From: Rotaria sp. Silwood1
Taxonomy: Eukaryota > Rotifera > Eurotatoria > Philodinida > Philodinidae
Reading direction: 5' to 3'
NCBI GenBank assembly: GCA_905250075.1
Contig: CAJNOP010000003.1
Span: 2,236,961 to 2,300,960, forward strand
DNA length: 64,000 bases
Part shown: positions 10,004 through 23,571 of the stretch, in pieces
Layout: the number at the start of each line of letters is the position of its first letter
How positions within the stretch are numbered: position 1 is the first letter of the stretch
Program-made: the position numbers and the translations under genes
Notes under the pieces: generated by a model
What the model saw: the letters and a program-made list of their open reading frames with translations, nothing else
The model's database searches: none
What the model was told of the DNA's origin: nothing

Positions 10004-11827
10004 TTAATCAGATGTATAAAAAACAAAAATGTACCAATAAATACAATTACAAAGAACAAATAAAGATGGAAAACCAATGCGTGAAAGACGATCAAGTTTA
10101 TGTAATGGTGCTTTTCGTGTTAAAAAAAGTAAACCTTGTGCAACAACTGCCATTGTTGAACGACGAGCATGGTGTACTGAACGAATTTTTGGCATTCGAC
10201 TAGGTCTTAATACAAATAAATTTGAGGAACGAGATGTAATTGCCATATGTCGTTGTCTTGATGATTCACATAAATCTTCACTAGTACGTGTATTAGTTAA
10301 TGAATGACCGTACTTAAAAAAAATAAAAGAAATATACATTAGAATTAAAATAAGAATCTTTAATTATTGTATACATACTTCCAGATAACGATGAACAGCA
10401 GTATATTGAATTAATGAAGCAAGTAAAAATAAATAGCAAATAATAAAAAAATAATCAATAGCAGTTAAATAAGGTACAGCTGGAATATGTGAACGAATAT
10501 CAAGTGCAAGTGTTGTAAGACTAAGTATAGAAGTAATACCTAAATGAAAATTTAATTAAATAAAATTTAAAATCTATAATCTAATCATCATTAACAAACC
10601 AATATAAACTCGATCGGCTGTTGCTTCACTATCAATCCAAAATGATATCCAAGATAAAATAACAAGTAAAGCTGCTGGAATATAACCTTGTAATAAATAA
10701 TAACCAACACTACGACGCATTTGCAGATCAAGTTGCAGTACAGAATGATTTCCTTTCAACAAAATCAAGGAAAAAATATATTAGTTTCTTTTCTGTCTCA
10801 ATGCATACGATCATTCAATTGAATTTCTCTTTTTGAAATTCTATAATTAAATAAATCAAATTGAGATAATTTTGAACGTTCTAATTCTACACCATTATGT
10901 TCATCAAGTTTCCAATCATAAATAACATCACGTGTTCCATAAGCATCTATAATTAAAGAAATAAATAGAAAAAAAAAAAATTTTATTTTTTTTTTCTAAC
11001 TTACAACTTGATAAAATTAATGAACAAGTTTGAACATCTAATGGAAATCTTTGTAAAAGCATTGAACAATAAGCTTTAATTGTTAATCTTGTAGGAAAAT
11101 AAGACAATTTGATTTTTTTTCATAGAAATAAAATAACAAAACAAATAAACATACCGACTTGAATATAGTAATCGACCATTTTCAAGAATACGTAGAAGAT
11201 GATTAAGTGTTGGTGTTGTATGAAGATAACCAGAATGAGAATTCATAAAATATGTATCAGGTTTCCATATTGCACTAATAAAAAAATATTGTAAAACATT
11301 AAAAATAAACAAGAGAAAAAAAGACATTGAAATCAACCTAAGTAATTTTGTTGATACAGCTACATTTGATATTTTATTAGGTAAAGTAAGACGTTCATCA
11401 GTCCAAATTTGACGAAAAAATAAATTCATTGTGAACGACTATATGTTACAAAAGAAAAAAAAAGAATTAAAAAAAAATCATATCCTACCATATCTAATTC
11501 GACAATAGGTCCTAGAATAAATAATATATAAAAATATCGATCAATAGACATCGTCATATTTCACATACCTAGAGTAATAATCATCAAATAAACTTGAACA
11601 TGAAGTGGATCTCCTAAAGAAAAAAAAAACCACAAGATATAATCAAATAGATTTTTCGATAAATAAATTCTACCAGTATGATTAGGTCTCAATTGTTTAT
11701 TATATCCAAAAAGTAAAGCATTAAGAACACATGTCAAGTTATTTGCTGTTGGCCAACATGTTTCATTTAATGATAATATGGGAATAGATTGAAAAAGACC
11801 TATAGTCAAAATGAGCAAATACCACAT
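10004..11827 (-). CDS. Cys-loop ligand-gated ion channel subunit (GABA-A/glycine receptor type)
   Basis: Ten exons (11827-11674, 11613-11569, 11511-11489, 11438-11338, 11274-11155, 11087-11008, 10946-10809, 10752-10600, 10539-10379, 10312-10004) join in phase to 427 residues. A signal peptide is followed by an N-terminal ligand-binding domain with WKPDTYF (loop A region) and a canonical Cys-loop, C155-C169 with 13 residues between and FPLDVQTC at its end. M1 starts near residue 237, M2 near 267, M3 follows, and M4 ends the protein (RIGFPSLFVLCNCIYWY). Sequence style is that of pentameric GABA/glycine/histamine/GluCl-like receptors of the plasma membrane. The M2 entrance is odd: instead of the PAR of anion channels it reads A-D-R (D267, R268), with Tyr at 2' (Y270). 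The agonist cannot be told from sequence. Confidence 0.9.
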
Positions 11828-13111
11828 GATTCTTGTCGTTATGTTCTTCTGTTTTTAGTTTATTTAAATTGAGTTTTTCTTCGTTATTCATCGTTGATTT
11901 TTATGTTATTTCTTGTGGAAAATTTAATCATTGTCATTCAATCATATTCATTATTCAAATCATTGTTGGATATTGTCAGAAAAAGAGAAACAACTTCATT
12001 AAATTTGTTTGATACTTAATTGTATTTGTCAAACGACAGACAATCGATTTTGTATATTCATACGAAAATGTTTTTGAAATCTCACACCGAATAGAATTTT
12101 TTTTCTTTCCAAAGAAAATTACAAATATTTTTCTTAGAACCTAATATGAAAACTATTTCGTGTTAAAGTGACTAATTAATCCCTTTTATTATTTAACGAA
12201 AATCAATTTCTAAATTAGTTATGAGCAAATAATTTTAATCGTCAATGTATCCCATATCGTGTGCACGATTTACTGTTCGCTGATTATTTGGAGAAGACAA
12301 TAGCAAATGAGTAGTAAGGATGTGAATGTCGTTGAAACGAAGACCTACACACGCACAACTCTATTATTCTTATCTCTTTTTTTCAAATAATTAATGAACA
12401 GTAAATCATTATCTTCGTGTGACTCACACTTTGAAGATTCGAAAAGAAGGTATGCCTTGAATTTCTTGTCGTAGACGAATTATTTATTGTCAAAAACGAA
12501 AATTATCACACAAGAGAACTAAAATTGTTTTTATTGATATCTGTCTCAATCTATGGAATTAAATTCTTCTTTTGTAATAAGAAATATCTGACAACTCAAA
12601 CATTCGAATATATTTTGATTGAAAATGTAAAACACGTAATATGATCACAGAATAAATTTGCAAAAATTCAATTATATATGACATCTGTAATGAAAATGAC
12701 CTTAGAAAAAGTTACCTACTGAAAATGAAAGCTTCTCAAGATTTTAGTTTTAACAAATCAGACAAACTGGTGTCATATCTTATTATAAATTCGAAACAAA
12801 AGACTACTAATCGTTTAATCGGACGAACATGTACATAACTGTTAATGAAAGATATGATCCAATAATTCTAATCCTAAAAAAAGAGAATTTTATATGATAA
12901 ATCAATTTCGTTAGTATAAAAAAACCACAGTTAAATTAAGTTTTATTATAGATTAGTTGTGGATCCTAAATAAGAGATATATCATTATTAAAACACGAGT
13001 AAAACAAGCAATTGAATTCAGTATAACATAGAATCTTGTGAAGACTGCAGTAAAATATAGTGACTAGATACATGTTTATAAAAAACACTCAATAAAGCCG
13101 TAAGATCTTAT
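11828..13111. other. Intergenic, no gene seen
   Basis: AT-rich spacer between the channel start and the adhesion GPCR end. It should contain the promoter of the channel gene, but no motif stands out. Confidence 0.4.
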
Positions 13112-15789
13112 TTAATATGATATTTTAATTAAGTCGTCATCAATAGGGAAATCCATCGCTTCTGTCTTGCGTAGAGATAGTGGTTTTTGTTCTAGATTCT
13201 TGTGTATGGCTTGAACTACATTTCTTTGTCGTTCTTCTTTCTTATTCGAATTTTTATCTTTACTTGATGGAACACCAGTTGTTTTTAATAGTTCTATTGC
13301 CGCTGAAATATGTTTTTGCTTATCCATTTTTTGTGATCGAATTAGTATATATAAAGTTATTGACCAAACACCTTCCAATCCATTCAATATAATAAAAATC
13401 CATCCTAGAATATTTCCAGCTATTGGACTTATAAATGAAATAAATGGACCAAATAACCATCCAATACCTTGTGTTACACATGATGACAACAGAACAAGAA
13501 TACATCGTTTTAATCGTTCATTTATTTGCTCAGGTGTTACAGCATTACGTGTATAAGTAATTATACTTTTCGAAACAAGAACAATTGTTATAATATTAAG
13601 TAAAAGAAATATACAAATAGGTATTATTAGAAAATAATAAATAACATTTCGAGTAAACCAACAAAGTCTATATGGATATAATTGTGTAATATTATACGAT
13701 GATTTGGTATTAAAACCAATTGCAAAAGCAAGACAGAAAAGTGAAATAATAAATGAGATGATAAGCATAATTAAAAGTTTTCGATGTGATGGTTGTGGAA
13801 AAAGACGAACAAAACGTAAATAATAAAAATAGCCGACACTTGTTTTGACACAAAACATAAAAATTAATAAGAAATAAACAATAAACATCAATATACTTGA
13901 ACTTAAAAAACACTGAGTTTGATTCGAAGATGATGTTTGAGTATATACAGTCATAGAAAGTATAATAAAAAAAATAAAAAGTATGGTTGTACTTGCGGTT
14001 GAAATTAATGGAAGTAAATTGAGTGCTTGGACATCTATTGATGATTTTATAATACGTATACTAATTGCATGAATAATAATTGCTAGAAAGCATAAAATAG
14101 ATATAGACTGAAATATAAGTGAAGCGATATCTTGTGCATCAAGTTTCTTTGTAAAAATTTCTGTTAATAACGATTCTGGTAACCAAATAAGAGCAAAAGA
14201 AGTTAAATGATAACAAACACATTCATATCGATTAAATTCTTTATTATACTGAGCATTACTACAACCAGATTCATTCCATTGCGAATTGTTTGTGTCATAA
14301 AATGAACATAAATATTTTCCAGAATCATTTCGTTTATATTCATCTAACGGATTAAAATATAAAGAAATAATTATTGAATTTAAACTAGAATTATTTCGTC
14401 GTAGACTAGTAATAATAACAGATGATGCAAGTGTTTTGTTTGTTGAATTATCAACATATTCATATCCAGTAGGTTTATCAATAATAAGCATATTAAAAGA
14501 TATTACACCATCTAACGATTCTTGACTAACAATGGCTGCAGCTGAGAAAAATGAATGCGTTATATTTTGTTCATTTAATGTATCAACAATGTTACCACCA
14601 ATACCACGTTTAAATGAAGCACCCAAAATAATCATATTATTACCTTTATTTGGATGTTGCACCATAAGAAATGATGTATTTGAGTTTATAGTTAAATTGA
14701 CACCATTCAGATTGTCGACTATATTATTAATATTATTCACTGATAAAACATGCGTTTGGTTTTGTATTGTTGTTGAGTTTGTAATTGAACTAATATACAA
14801 TGAAAGAGCATGAGATGTTTCAGTCGCATTGTGAGAACTATTGTTTAATATACTGACTGCAATTTTCTACATAAAAAAAAAACAACTCAATAGAAACAAA
14901 CAAATGCATGTCTTTTATTTATCATACTTGTGCATCAATTTTGGATATACAAGTACCGTTAGATAATCGAAGAAAATCTTTCATGAGACAATTATCAGGA
15001 TTATATGATGGAGTAGAAGTTTGTACGGTAGTGACTTTAATAAAAACAGATGATCAATGAGAATCTAGAATATATATGAAATACCTAGTGTGCTAAAACT
15101 TGTAATAATATATATTGAAGGTATAGTTGATTCTGTAGTCGTTATTATCTTTGAAGTTGAAGTTGTTGTTGGTGGTAATAAACCTATAGTTACAAAAAAA
15201 ACTGACACATATGGACAAATGAATTTACTGGTAGATATATTTATTTAATATCGTTGTATGGATAGGATTCGATTAGTTAAAATATTTGATGCACTTTTAC
15301 TATGAAATCAGCATACACTGAAGCTTTGAAGATTAAAATATATGGCTTGTGTTGTTTTGTAAATTTTTGACTAGCAACTCTAAGACATTTTTGAAACATC
15401 AAAAAAAAACGGTTACTAACTATACAAAATGCTTTCTTGTTTAAAAATCTTAGTGAAAAAAACTCATCTCTTGTGTATTTTGTTCTGTAAGTCATCTTTT
15501 AATTATTACAATTTGAAACATTTAATCAAATCTATTCAAGTTTTACATACTAATAATAGACAAGTAAAAAAAAAAGCTACTTACTTGCCAAAAATGCTGA
15601 TGCATCATCGATAAATATTGGATTTGATAGATTATCACGTTTTACTCTATGTAATGTAATAAAACTGTCATCTAACATATTCGTATTATTGTCATAATTG
15701 AAAAGTTTCACATTATCATATGAATTCACAATCATTAGATAGAAACCAAAATTTAATAAATAAATAAAAGAAAATCTAATAATCATCAT
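13112..15789 (-). CDS. Adhesion G protein-coupled receptor
   Basis: Four exons (15789-15585, 15183-15085, 15034-14928, 14866-13112) join in phase to 721 residues. Residues 1-23 form a signal peptide, and RVKR at 48-51 is a furin-type site. A Thr/Ser-rich linker (exon 2) precedes a GAIN-like region rich in N-glycosylation sites. The GPS has four Cys and two Trp in the family pattern and ends HLTSFA, placing autoproteolysis between L358 and T359. Seven hydrophobic segments follow, with a short basic tail (RSQKMDKQKH...). This is a class B2 receptor of the cell surface that would signal through G proteins after exposure of a tethered agonist. No named adhesion domain is visible in the short N-terminal part, so the ligand and subfamily are unknown. 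The ATG at 14800 is internal; the upstream exons are well supported. Confidence 0.9.
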
Positions 15790-18700
15790 CTGTGTCGTAA
15801 TTAATATGTCATTTTCTGAAAAAATAAAGCATATTTACTTTTTGAACGACATCATCTATTTATAAAGAAAATTTTAAAAACGTCTTTTTAAGTTTTTAAA
15901 TTCGATCTGAATATTATACTTTTCTCATGCGAACATGAACGAAGTGATTTTACCTTTTCATCTATACTAAGTCGAAACAAAAATAACATAACTAATATTG
16001 AAAAGATCGATCATCAATAATATGATATTAACTTATGATTTAGCAGAACTTGAATATCGATTCGTATTTTTCATTTATTGAAGAAAAAAAACATCAAGTA
16101 CTACGAATAAAGAATAGCTTCTGTAATGAGTTCCTTCCTACGCCCTGGTGAATGGAAAAATATTGTAAAAAGAAAACGAATCCATATTTTAATAGAAATG
16201 AGTAAATTACTAATGTCATTATTTCACAATTTGTTGACAAATAACATAAAGGAGCAATCGAAAATAGAACGAAGGAGAAAATACAAGTAAAAAAAAGGCA
16301 AAAGTTAAACTTCTTTCATCGTATGTTATTATGTCTGTATTCTCTTATATCGGAATTCCTATTCTACCTCTAAGTTAATTATCAAGTTTTTTTCAATCTA
16401 TGTATTAGAACATATCTATATAAAAGTTATTTTTGTATATAAATATGTGGATCTGGTTCTGAATTTGGATCTAGATGCCGTTGGAAAGAACACCCACACA
16501 CATTTCATTTGCTCATTTCTCTTTTCCCAAATAATCAATATAAAGTCTTAGCAACGAAAACTATCTGTTTTCTTGAAAACAATAATTAAAATCGAATAAT
16601 AATAATGAACAAACAGTAAATTGTGTCAACCGAATAGATAAAATGTTGTAAATTTGAATATTGCAAAGAAATTGAGACAGATGAATGAAATAGGAATTTT
16701 AACCGTTATGGAGTATCCAAAATTTTTGTGATTATATTATTCTGAACAAACGAGTTATATCTTCATGTTTCAGAAAAATATGAAAGGGTACATTTTCATT
16801 TTATATTACAAAAAATTGTCTCTTAATTGTTGTATCTTACTGAATAGAATAAAAATTGAATATTTCGTTTTGCTTATCGCTTTGTTCTCTTTAAATCAAC
16901 ATTTTTGATACACATATGTTATTTCAAATCCAATCATATCTAAATGTATATTTTAATTCAATTGAATTGATTTTTTTTCTTTTTGCTTAATTTTATTAGA
17001 AGCGTTTAAAATAACATGTATAAATGAGAGAAGATCTTAACAGAGCCTTATTATAGAAAATGGAAGCTTTTTTCGAAATTAAAAAGTATTTCATAGTATG
17101 TTCTTGAAAAGTAACTACAATCTTAATATTCACATCACTAACTGTGATGAATATAATGAACTTGTTTAAACATATATTTATGTTTGACAGATTATTTTCA
17201 TGAAACTCACAATTCAATTGCATTCACACTATATAGCTCATTTAATTTTTCATCAGTGCAAAGTCTATAAATAAAGTTAGTTCGTTATTAATGAGCAAAA
17301 TAAACTAGATTATAATGATATTTTCTATTAAATATTCAGTCAGCGTTATTAGCTAATTTTTTAACATGATAAAAATTGCTTGATGGACAATGACTTACAT
17401 GAATCATATATTCAAAAGATGTTGAATGTGAAAAGCTGTTTTCTTTTCAAATGATAGCACTTGGTTCAAATCAGTAGCTAATTATTCCCTACTTGCTAAA
17501 ATCTACACATGTGAATGTAATCAAATAGTGTTGAAATTGTAAGCAAAAGCTTTTAAAATCTTCTAAATCCTGCATGTAATTTAAATAATGAAATTAGAAT
17601 AATAAAACTATTGGCAGTGTCATACGATTATGCCCTAATAACAAACAAAAACTAAGCCAATTGGTACAAAAATGTTTACAATCTGCAATGCACAAATTGA
17701 TGTTGACCTCTTTTTTCATGCGTTTTCACATAGCAAACACTTTTTAGTTATAAAATATTCAATAGCTTTAATTAAAAATAATTTATATTGATAAAAAGAC
17801 AAAACTTATTCTTTATTATTAAAATTTTTGACATCTTTTACAATGTTGACATAACGAAACGAGACAGTTCTTAAAACATTATAATAAACATCGAAATCTT
17901 TATCTTAAATATATAATTAGTTTTTTTTTGAGTATCTTAATTTTATTATCATCTTGTACATATTTGCCTTTTTTGTATGTTGTTTTTGTCTATAATGACA
18001 CTTAATAGATTGTGTTGATAATTTCACTTCGTTAATCCACGCCTATAGATCAAGATGTAGTTTAAACTTTTTGTTTTCACAATCATATATTAATATTATT
18101 AAGAGAATAGAACTTTCAATCAAATATTTCAATAATTTATTAATAGAAGTGTTCGCAGCTTGAAAGTTACGATCTCCAACGTATTTAACCTTGATGTACG
18201 TCATGAAGAGATGTAATATCGAATAAGATATGAAGCCAGTAAAGTCACAACATTCACTGATAAAGGTGTACATGTTTCAAACTGATAAAAGATTTCATTT
18301 TAATTAAATGAATTCTTAATACAAATTTTTGGTGAATATCGTAAATTTCGAAGATTGTAAAACTATAAGAATAATATCTATAGTTTTTCATCGGTATGAA
18401 CCTTTGTAAATTCTTTATTGAATGTAAAACATGGTTTTTATTATATACAAAAAAAAAGTTGATGAATGTTTTCTAAATTAAACAAATATGATCACTAGCA
18501 TATTAGTAACAAATCGTTTAGATTAAGTCAATGATATATCAAATAGACATGGGCACAGAACAGGACTACACAAAAAAAGTTACCTAGTGCTCACTTTTGG
18601 CACAGAGTCGATTCTTGGGGCTAGGTAGATTATCAAAGAAAGAAGAACTAATCTGAACAATTGGATAATATTTTATTAATTCAATCGATGTAAAATAATA

Positions 18701-21700
18701 AAGTGCTTTTATAAAACCATTTGTTTTTTTTTTGTTTCATATATATTTCAGGCAGAGTTGAGATTTAGGGAAAAGTTAAACAGAATTTGTCAAAGGTTTC
18801 AAAATTAAAAACGTCGAAAAAGATAAGAATAAAGAACTAATCTTACATATCTGTATAAAGTTCTTCTCAGCTGTAGTTCAAGGTTAGTTAAATCTAGGCA
18901 ATGGTAAAGTTTGACACTGTTTTCTATTGAAGTTTAATTTGTCTTAACAAGCTTTGACCAAAGAAAAAAGGAAGTGTCTTTGAGCTTATATTTTTTGACT
19001 AGCATTTTTTGCCATTGTTTATTTGTCTTTGAATTTTACTTGGTTAATAGATTATATATAACGTATAAATATAGGATGCTGTTAAATTTCTTAGAGTTAT
19101 TGTTCAAACCAAACAAATGAAGGATATTTTAGTTTACGTAATCCTTGCGGTAGAATATTAGCTGCCTTCAATTGGAATTTATTATGCCAAATATTCGAAA
19201 TGATACTTCGTTGTAATTAAAAATACTATGGAAAATCATTTCCTGATATCAACGAAGGAAAAGTCACTCATGCTTACGTTACAGTGTGAATAAGTGACAA
19301 TAATGTGTCTAGTAAAAAGGTATGTATATGTTATGGTTTCTCTAACACAAACGAAAATTAAAATCTATTATTAGATAAAAGAAAACTAGTTCGTAGTTTT
19401 GCCTTTAACTAAAAAAAGAATTCTGCTTAAATTTAATTTTGTCTGTAACATATACATATTTCCTTCTTCTCTGTATCACTATTTTTAGCAAATACTTTTT
19501 CATTTATTTTTCTTAATAGTACCCACCATATGTTAAGATAGTGACGATATAACTACAAGGTTCATAGTTTTTTATATGTATTTACTATGACGAACGTGCC
19601 ATTAAAATAATAAATCAAGATGTTTCTACATTTTTTGTCTTGATAATATAAGTCATTATTGGAAGCTTTAGTTGTTGTACTTGAAAGTGATATCAAAGGA
19701 ATTAGCTGTAAGATAATGAATAAACTAATGTATAACTTGGTGATCGGAAGTCAAAATAAGAATTCTAATTGTCCAGTTCTGTACCTATCTCTAATATCAA
19801 TTGGGTCAATATAATATTGATATGTTTTGATGAATTGATCAAAACAATAATTTAAATTACAAAATGAAGAAGAAAAAAACATTGGTCTTATGCATAATAA
19901 TGAAAAATGAATAAAGATAATTTAAGTAGTAATTGTTTTATTAATTTTAGTGTGAAAATAAATGTTAGCATGAAAAATCTTTTCGAGCTTGATTATTGTA
20001 TTTATTTTAAGATGATATATCAATGATAAAATGCTGACCCAACTTTGTCAAGAAATAGAAAAGATGAATTCAAATAATTGACGTACAATAAGATCTATTT
20101 TACATATCTTTTATTTAAAACAAACTGATGATTAGATACTTGTGAACAAAGTTCATTTTTTTCAAAAAAGTTTTGAATTTAGACTTTTTTTTCAGACTGA
20201 ATCAATTGTGTGATATATTCTCTTAACTAAAACATATTTAATAAGAACGAATATCATAGATTTTCATAAATATCAATAACATCTATTCGAACGTCAAGTA
20301 TAAAGAGTATACATGTATGACGATCAAATATATTTCGCAATAAATGCGACTTTATGAAGAAAGTACTTTTTCATTATATTATTTTTCTATACCATTAATC
20401 GCTCTGAATTCAACAAATTTACTTTTATTTCTTCACTGTTGTTAGGTTCCTCAGTTGCATAATTGAATAAATCATTGTTAATACTATCACAGGTTTCTGT
20501 ACTTTTTTATGAAGAGACATGTAGCTTCTGTTTTGATTGAATATTATTTGTAATCTGTTGAACGATGCAGCACTTAAAAACTACAGTTCGCGACAAAAGA
20601 AAATGTTCTGCATGAAGGGCTAATATTTTGTATGATATTGAACTGATATTTTTAGTGCATGCATACGATAATAAAGTCTGATCGAAAACACTAGCATGTT
20701 TTGCATCTGTTCACATACATTGGAGTTATGATTAAGGCATTGTCTTCTTCTTGTGATCACCTTATCTCGATCGTGTTTGGCATAAATGTTTTTTTTTGCC
20801 AACTTTCTTATTTACAATTTCAATATTGTAGCTACCTTTAGTCCAAATTTTATTAGTGATCACTTAAAAAATAACTGAGATATTGTCTTCTCATGAAGAA
20901 TGTCTATTAACGAGCAAATGCTGGTTTTTAGTAAGAGAGATCTTCTTTGCAGTGGCTTTGACGAATTCATTTGAAAGTTTCTAAAAGAAAGTTCATATGA
21001 AATACTGAATCTGTGATAAAGATTTTAGAAGATCGATAACATTAAATGAAGTCGAGTTAGTGCTATGAAATGGATTTACTATCTTAGATTGTATTAATGA
21101 CTAAGATATTGACTACGTGTCATTGGCTTCGATGAGAATAAAATCAACATATGGAATTGCTTTCAAAGCTAAAAAAAGTTATTAGTAGCATATGAAATCG
21201 CTAAATGACAAACAAAACTTATTTGAATACGTATTTCCGCTGAATATGTTTTTTTTACATGGGAAAGAAAGTATTTGAATCATGACTCTAGTATTTGTGA
21301 AACGACGGAAGGCAAGTTGGTGTTTGTGATCAAGATTTATTGTCGTACGTTTGAACTCTAAATGCCAGCTCAATATAATAAAAAATAGTAACACTTCAGA
21401 AGAACGCAGCTATTTTTATTTAGCACTTTAATAACTATGAAAATTGATTACTCTTTATGATTCACAGTCTGTCAGAATTATTCATGATCGTAGGAGAGTT
21501 CGAAGACATTGAGAATGTACGAGAGATGTAAAAAAATTGTTCCAAGAAATATTATAAAATTTTTGAAAAAGTCTTATCTATTTTTAGTGACATTAAAGAA
21601 AAAACTTTAGATTATCAGAGGGTTCAGTTTTCTCCTCAAACTGCACATTTTTGTGAATGAATGAATGTTATGTCTGAAATGTCATTGTCTTCATAGAAAA

Positions 21701-22327
21701 AAACGGATGTTACTTGCAATATTAAATTTAGCTTACTTTTTAATATAAGAAAAACAGATGTCTAATGTACACTATTTACTATTATACATATACTTTATTT
21801 TAAATTTAAAAATTAATCTTCTGCAGGTATTCATATATATAAATATTTTTAATAGAACCTCTCATGTGTTTTCTTTATGCATAAATAATTTATCTAAAAA
21901 AATGAAAAAGCTCATTCGTTCAAGTGTATCGAGTCAATTAATTGACTCAAGTAACCATTTATATAGTCTTTCCAAAAACTGGCATTTTTATTTAAGAGAT
22001 AGGTAACATATAGGTGTCAAATATTCATTAGTTGATGTACAAGTTTAAAACGTATGAAATTTCAAAAAATATAAATTTTAGTGTTCATCAAGAAACTAAA
22101 TTTTCCGATTAATTCCACATATATATGTATATAGCAATAAATCAATCATGATGGAACACTGATTTTAATATAGGCAGAAATACATTATTTCAATGAAAAT
22201 GAAACGCAATAATTCTGTTTCAACTATATGCTTCGTTATTATAATGAAAAATCAAGTAAAAATATATTAGATTTTGATTTTTGTTTTCTTTATTTTGTCT
22301 ATTAGTCATCTAGAAAATACAAATAGA
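15790..22327. other. 6.5-kb AT-rich gene desert
   Basis: All ORFs here are short, low-complexity and without plausible splice partners. I see no tRNA, tandem array or clear inverted repeat. It is the longest stretch in the window without a supported feature. Confidence 0.5.
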
Positions 22328-22728
22328 TTATCCCCATTTAAAAATTGAACTGGGATCATATGCATATTTATCATTTCGTAAAGAATCGCCATAGTATTTC
22401 GACGAAACAGGATATTTTAAAAAGACACTACGTAATTGTTCAGCAGCTAATCGACATTCCCGACTTGTAGCACAATTAGTCAATAGTCGATGACGAATTG
22501 GTTCTACTTCTTGTAAAACTATAGATTAACAAAAAAAAGATTAATTTTTCTTGTCAACAGGAGACTTTGAAAAATATTACCGTGTTCCCAACCAGGCTCA
22601 TTGGGTACAGTCCATTCATGACCATGAATAACGATTTTTTGAGTAAGAGGACGACATTCAATGTTAGATTGTTGAAAAACAAAAAGACAGATGATCATCA
22701 AGATCGGTGCACTAAAAAATTGTGACAT
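22328..22728 (-). CDS. Small secreted protein with C-terminal KWG
   Basis: Two exons (22728-22581 and 22518-22328, intron 62 bp) join in phase to 112 residues. The N-terminus MSQFFSAPILMIICLFVF is a signal peptide, with likely cleavage before residue 25. The mature part has two Cys close together (CATSREC), an acidic/aromatic segment (WTVPNEPGWEH) and ends SIFKWG before the stop. No family is recognised. A C-terminal Gly after Trp could be an amidation signal, as in secreted peptide hormones, but no dibasic processing site is evident except Arg-rich stretches (RHR), so a small secreted protein of unknown role is the safer reading. Confidence 0.75.
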
Positions 22729-23301
22729 TATTTGTAACTAAAATGAAAATTAATAAAAATAAACATTTTATTACATGGATAATGTATATTTTTAAAAAAA
22801 AGTTAGATTAAAATCTTTATTAGGACACAGTTAAACACTAATAAAGAACAGCTCGAATTTTTCACAGGAGAGAACAGATGTTATCATATGTTTATTTTCT
22901 CTATACTTTCTCTCATACTTCTTATAATAATCCTATGATGAAAAAACCAATTGTATTTATTTTGAAACACATACTTTATCTTAGAAATGAGCAAACGAAT
23001 CGACGTACAAGTCTGATCAGGATGTATAACATCATATATAGGTAGAGAAAATAGTTATTAATAATACTAATTACAGCACGCCTCTTTCCTATCATATATA
23101 ACTATACAAGTGCCCAGCGAAGTAAGGCCACTTCTAATTAAATCACTCGTTTTTTAGTTCTGTAAAGTTAAAGATGAATAAAAAAATTTTAAAAAAACTA
23201 GACTTCTAAAAATTTCTTTTCTCTTTTTAACATTTGACAGCCTGCCATGTTAAATCTATTCTACTACCTCTTTTTGAAACATGCATCTTTTTCAGTAGAT
23301 G
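22729..23301. other. Intergenic, no gene seen
   Basis: AT-rich spacer upstream of the small secreted protein gene, ending at the palindrome. No motif is evident. Confidence 0.4.
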
Positions 23302-23571
23302 TAATGAGGGTTATTCCGAATTCGCTTATAAGCCTCCAGCCAATAAAAATAGGGATGAACATATATTGTTTGTTGCTAAGAGCGGCTTGTCTTCTTTGAA
23401 TTTTTTCTTTGCACTATCTGTTCGTTTCACTTTCATATGAAAGTGAAACGAACAGATAGTGGAAAGAAAAAATTCAAAGAAGACAAGCCGCTCTTAGCAA
23501 CAAACAATATATGTTCATCCCTATTTTTATTGGCTGGAGGCTTATAAGCGAATTCGGAATAATCCTCATTA
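23302..23571. repeat. Loopless near-perfect palindrome, 135-bp arms
   Basis: The sequence from 23302 to 23436 is repeated as its reverse complement from 23437 to 23571, centred on CATATG at 23434-23439, with only about two mismatches per arm. The ORF at 23234-23440 covers the left arm; whether it is coding is unknown. It could be a recent foldback insertion, a hairpin RNA source, or an assembly/amplification fold-back artefact. Confidence 0.9.

Noticed and set aside
10012..10307. Plus-strand ORFs in two frames
   Set aside because: They lie opposite the last exon of the Cys-loop receptor gene, whose M4 segment and stop are clear.
23234..23440. 68-codon ORF entering the palindrome
   Set aside because: It is mostly one arm of the palindrome, with no domain and no linked exon; kept as a possibility only in the palindrome entry.
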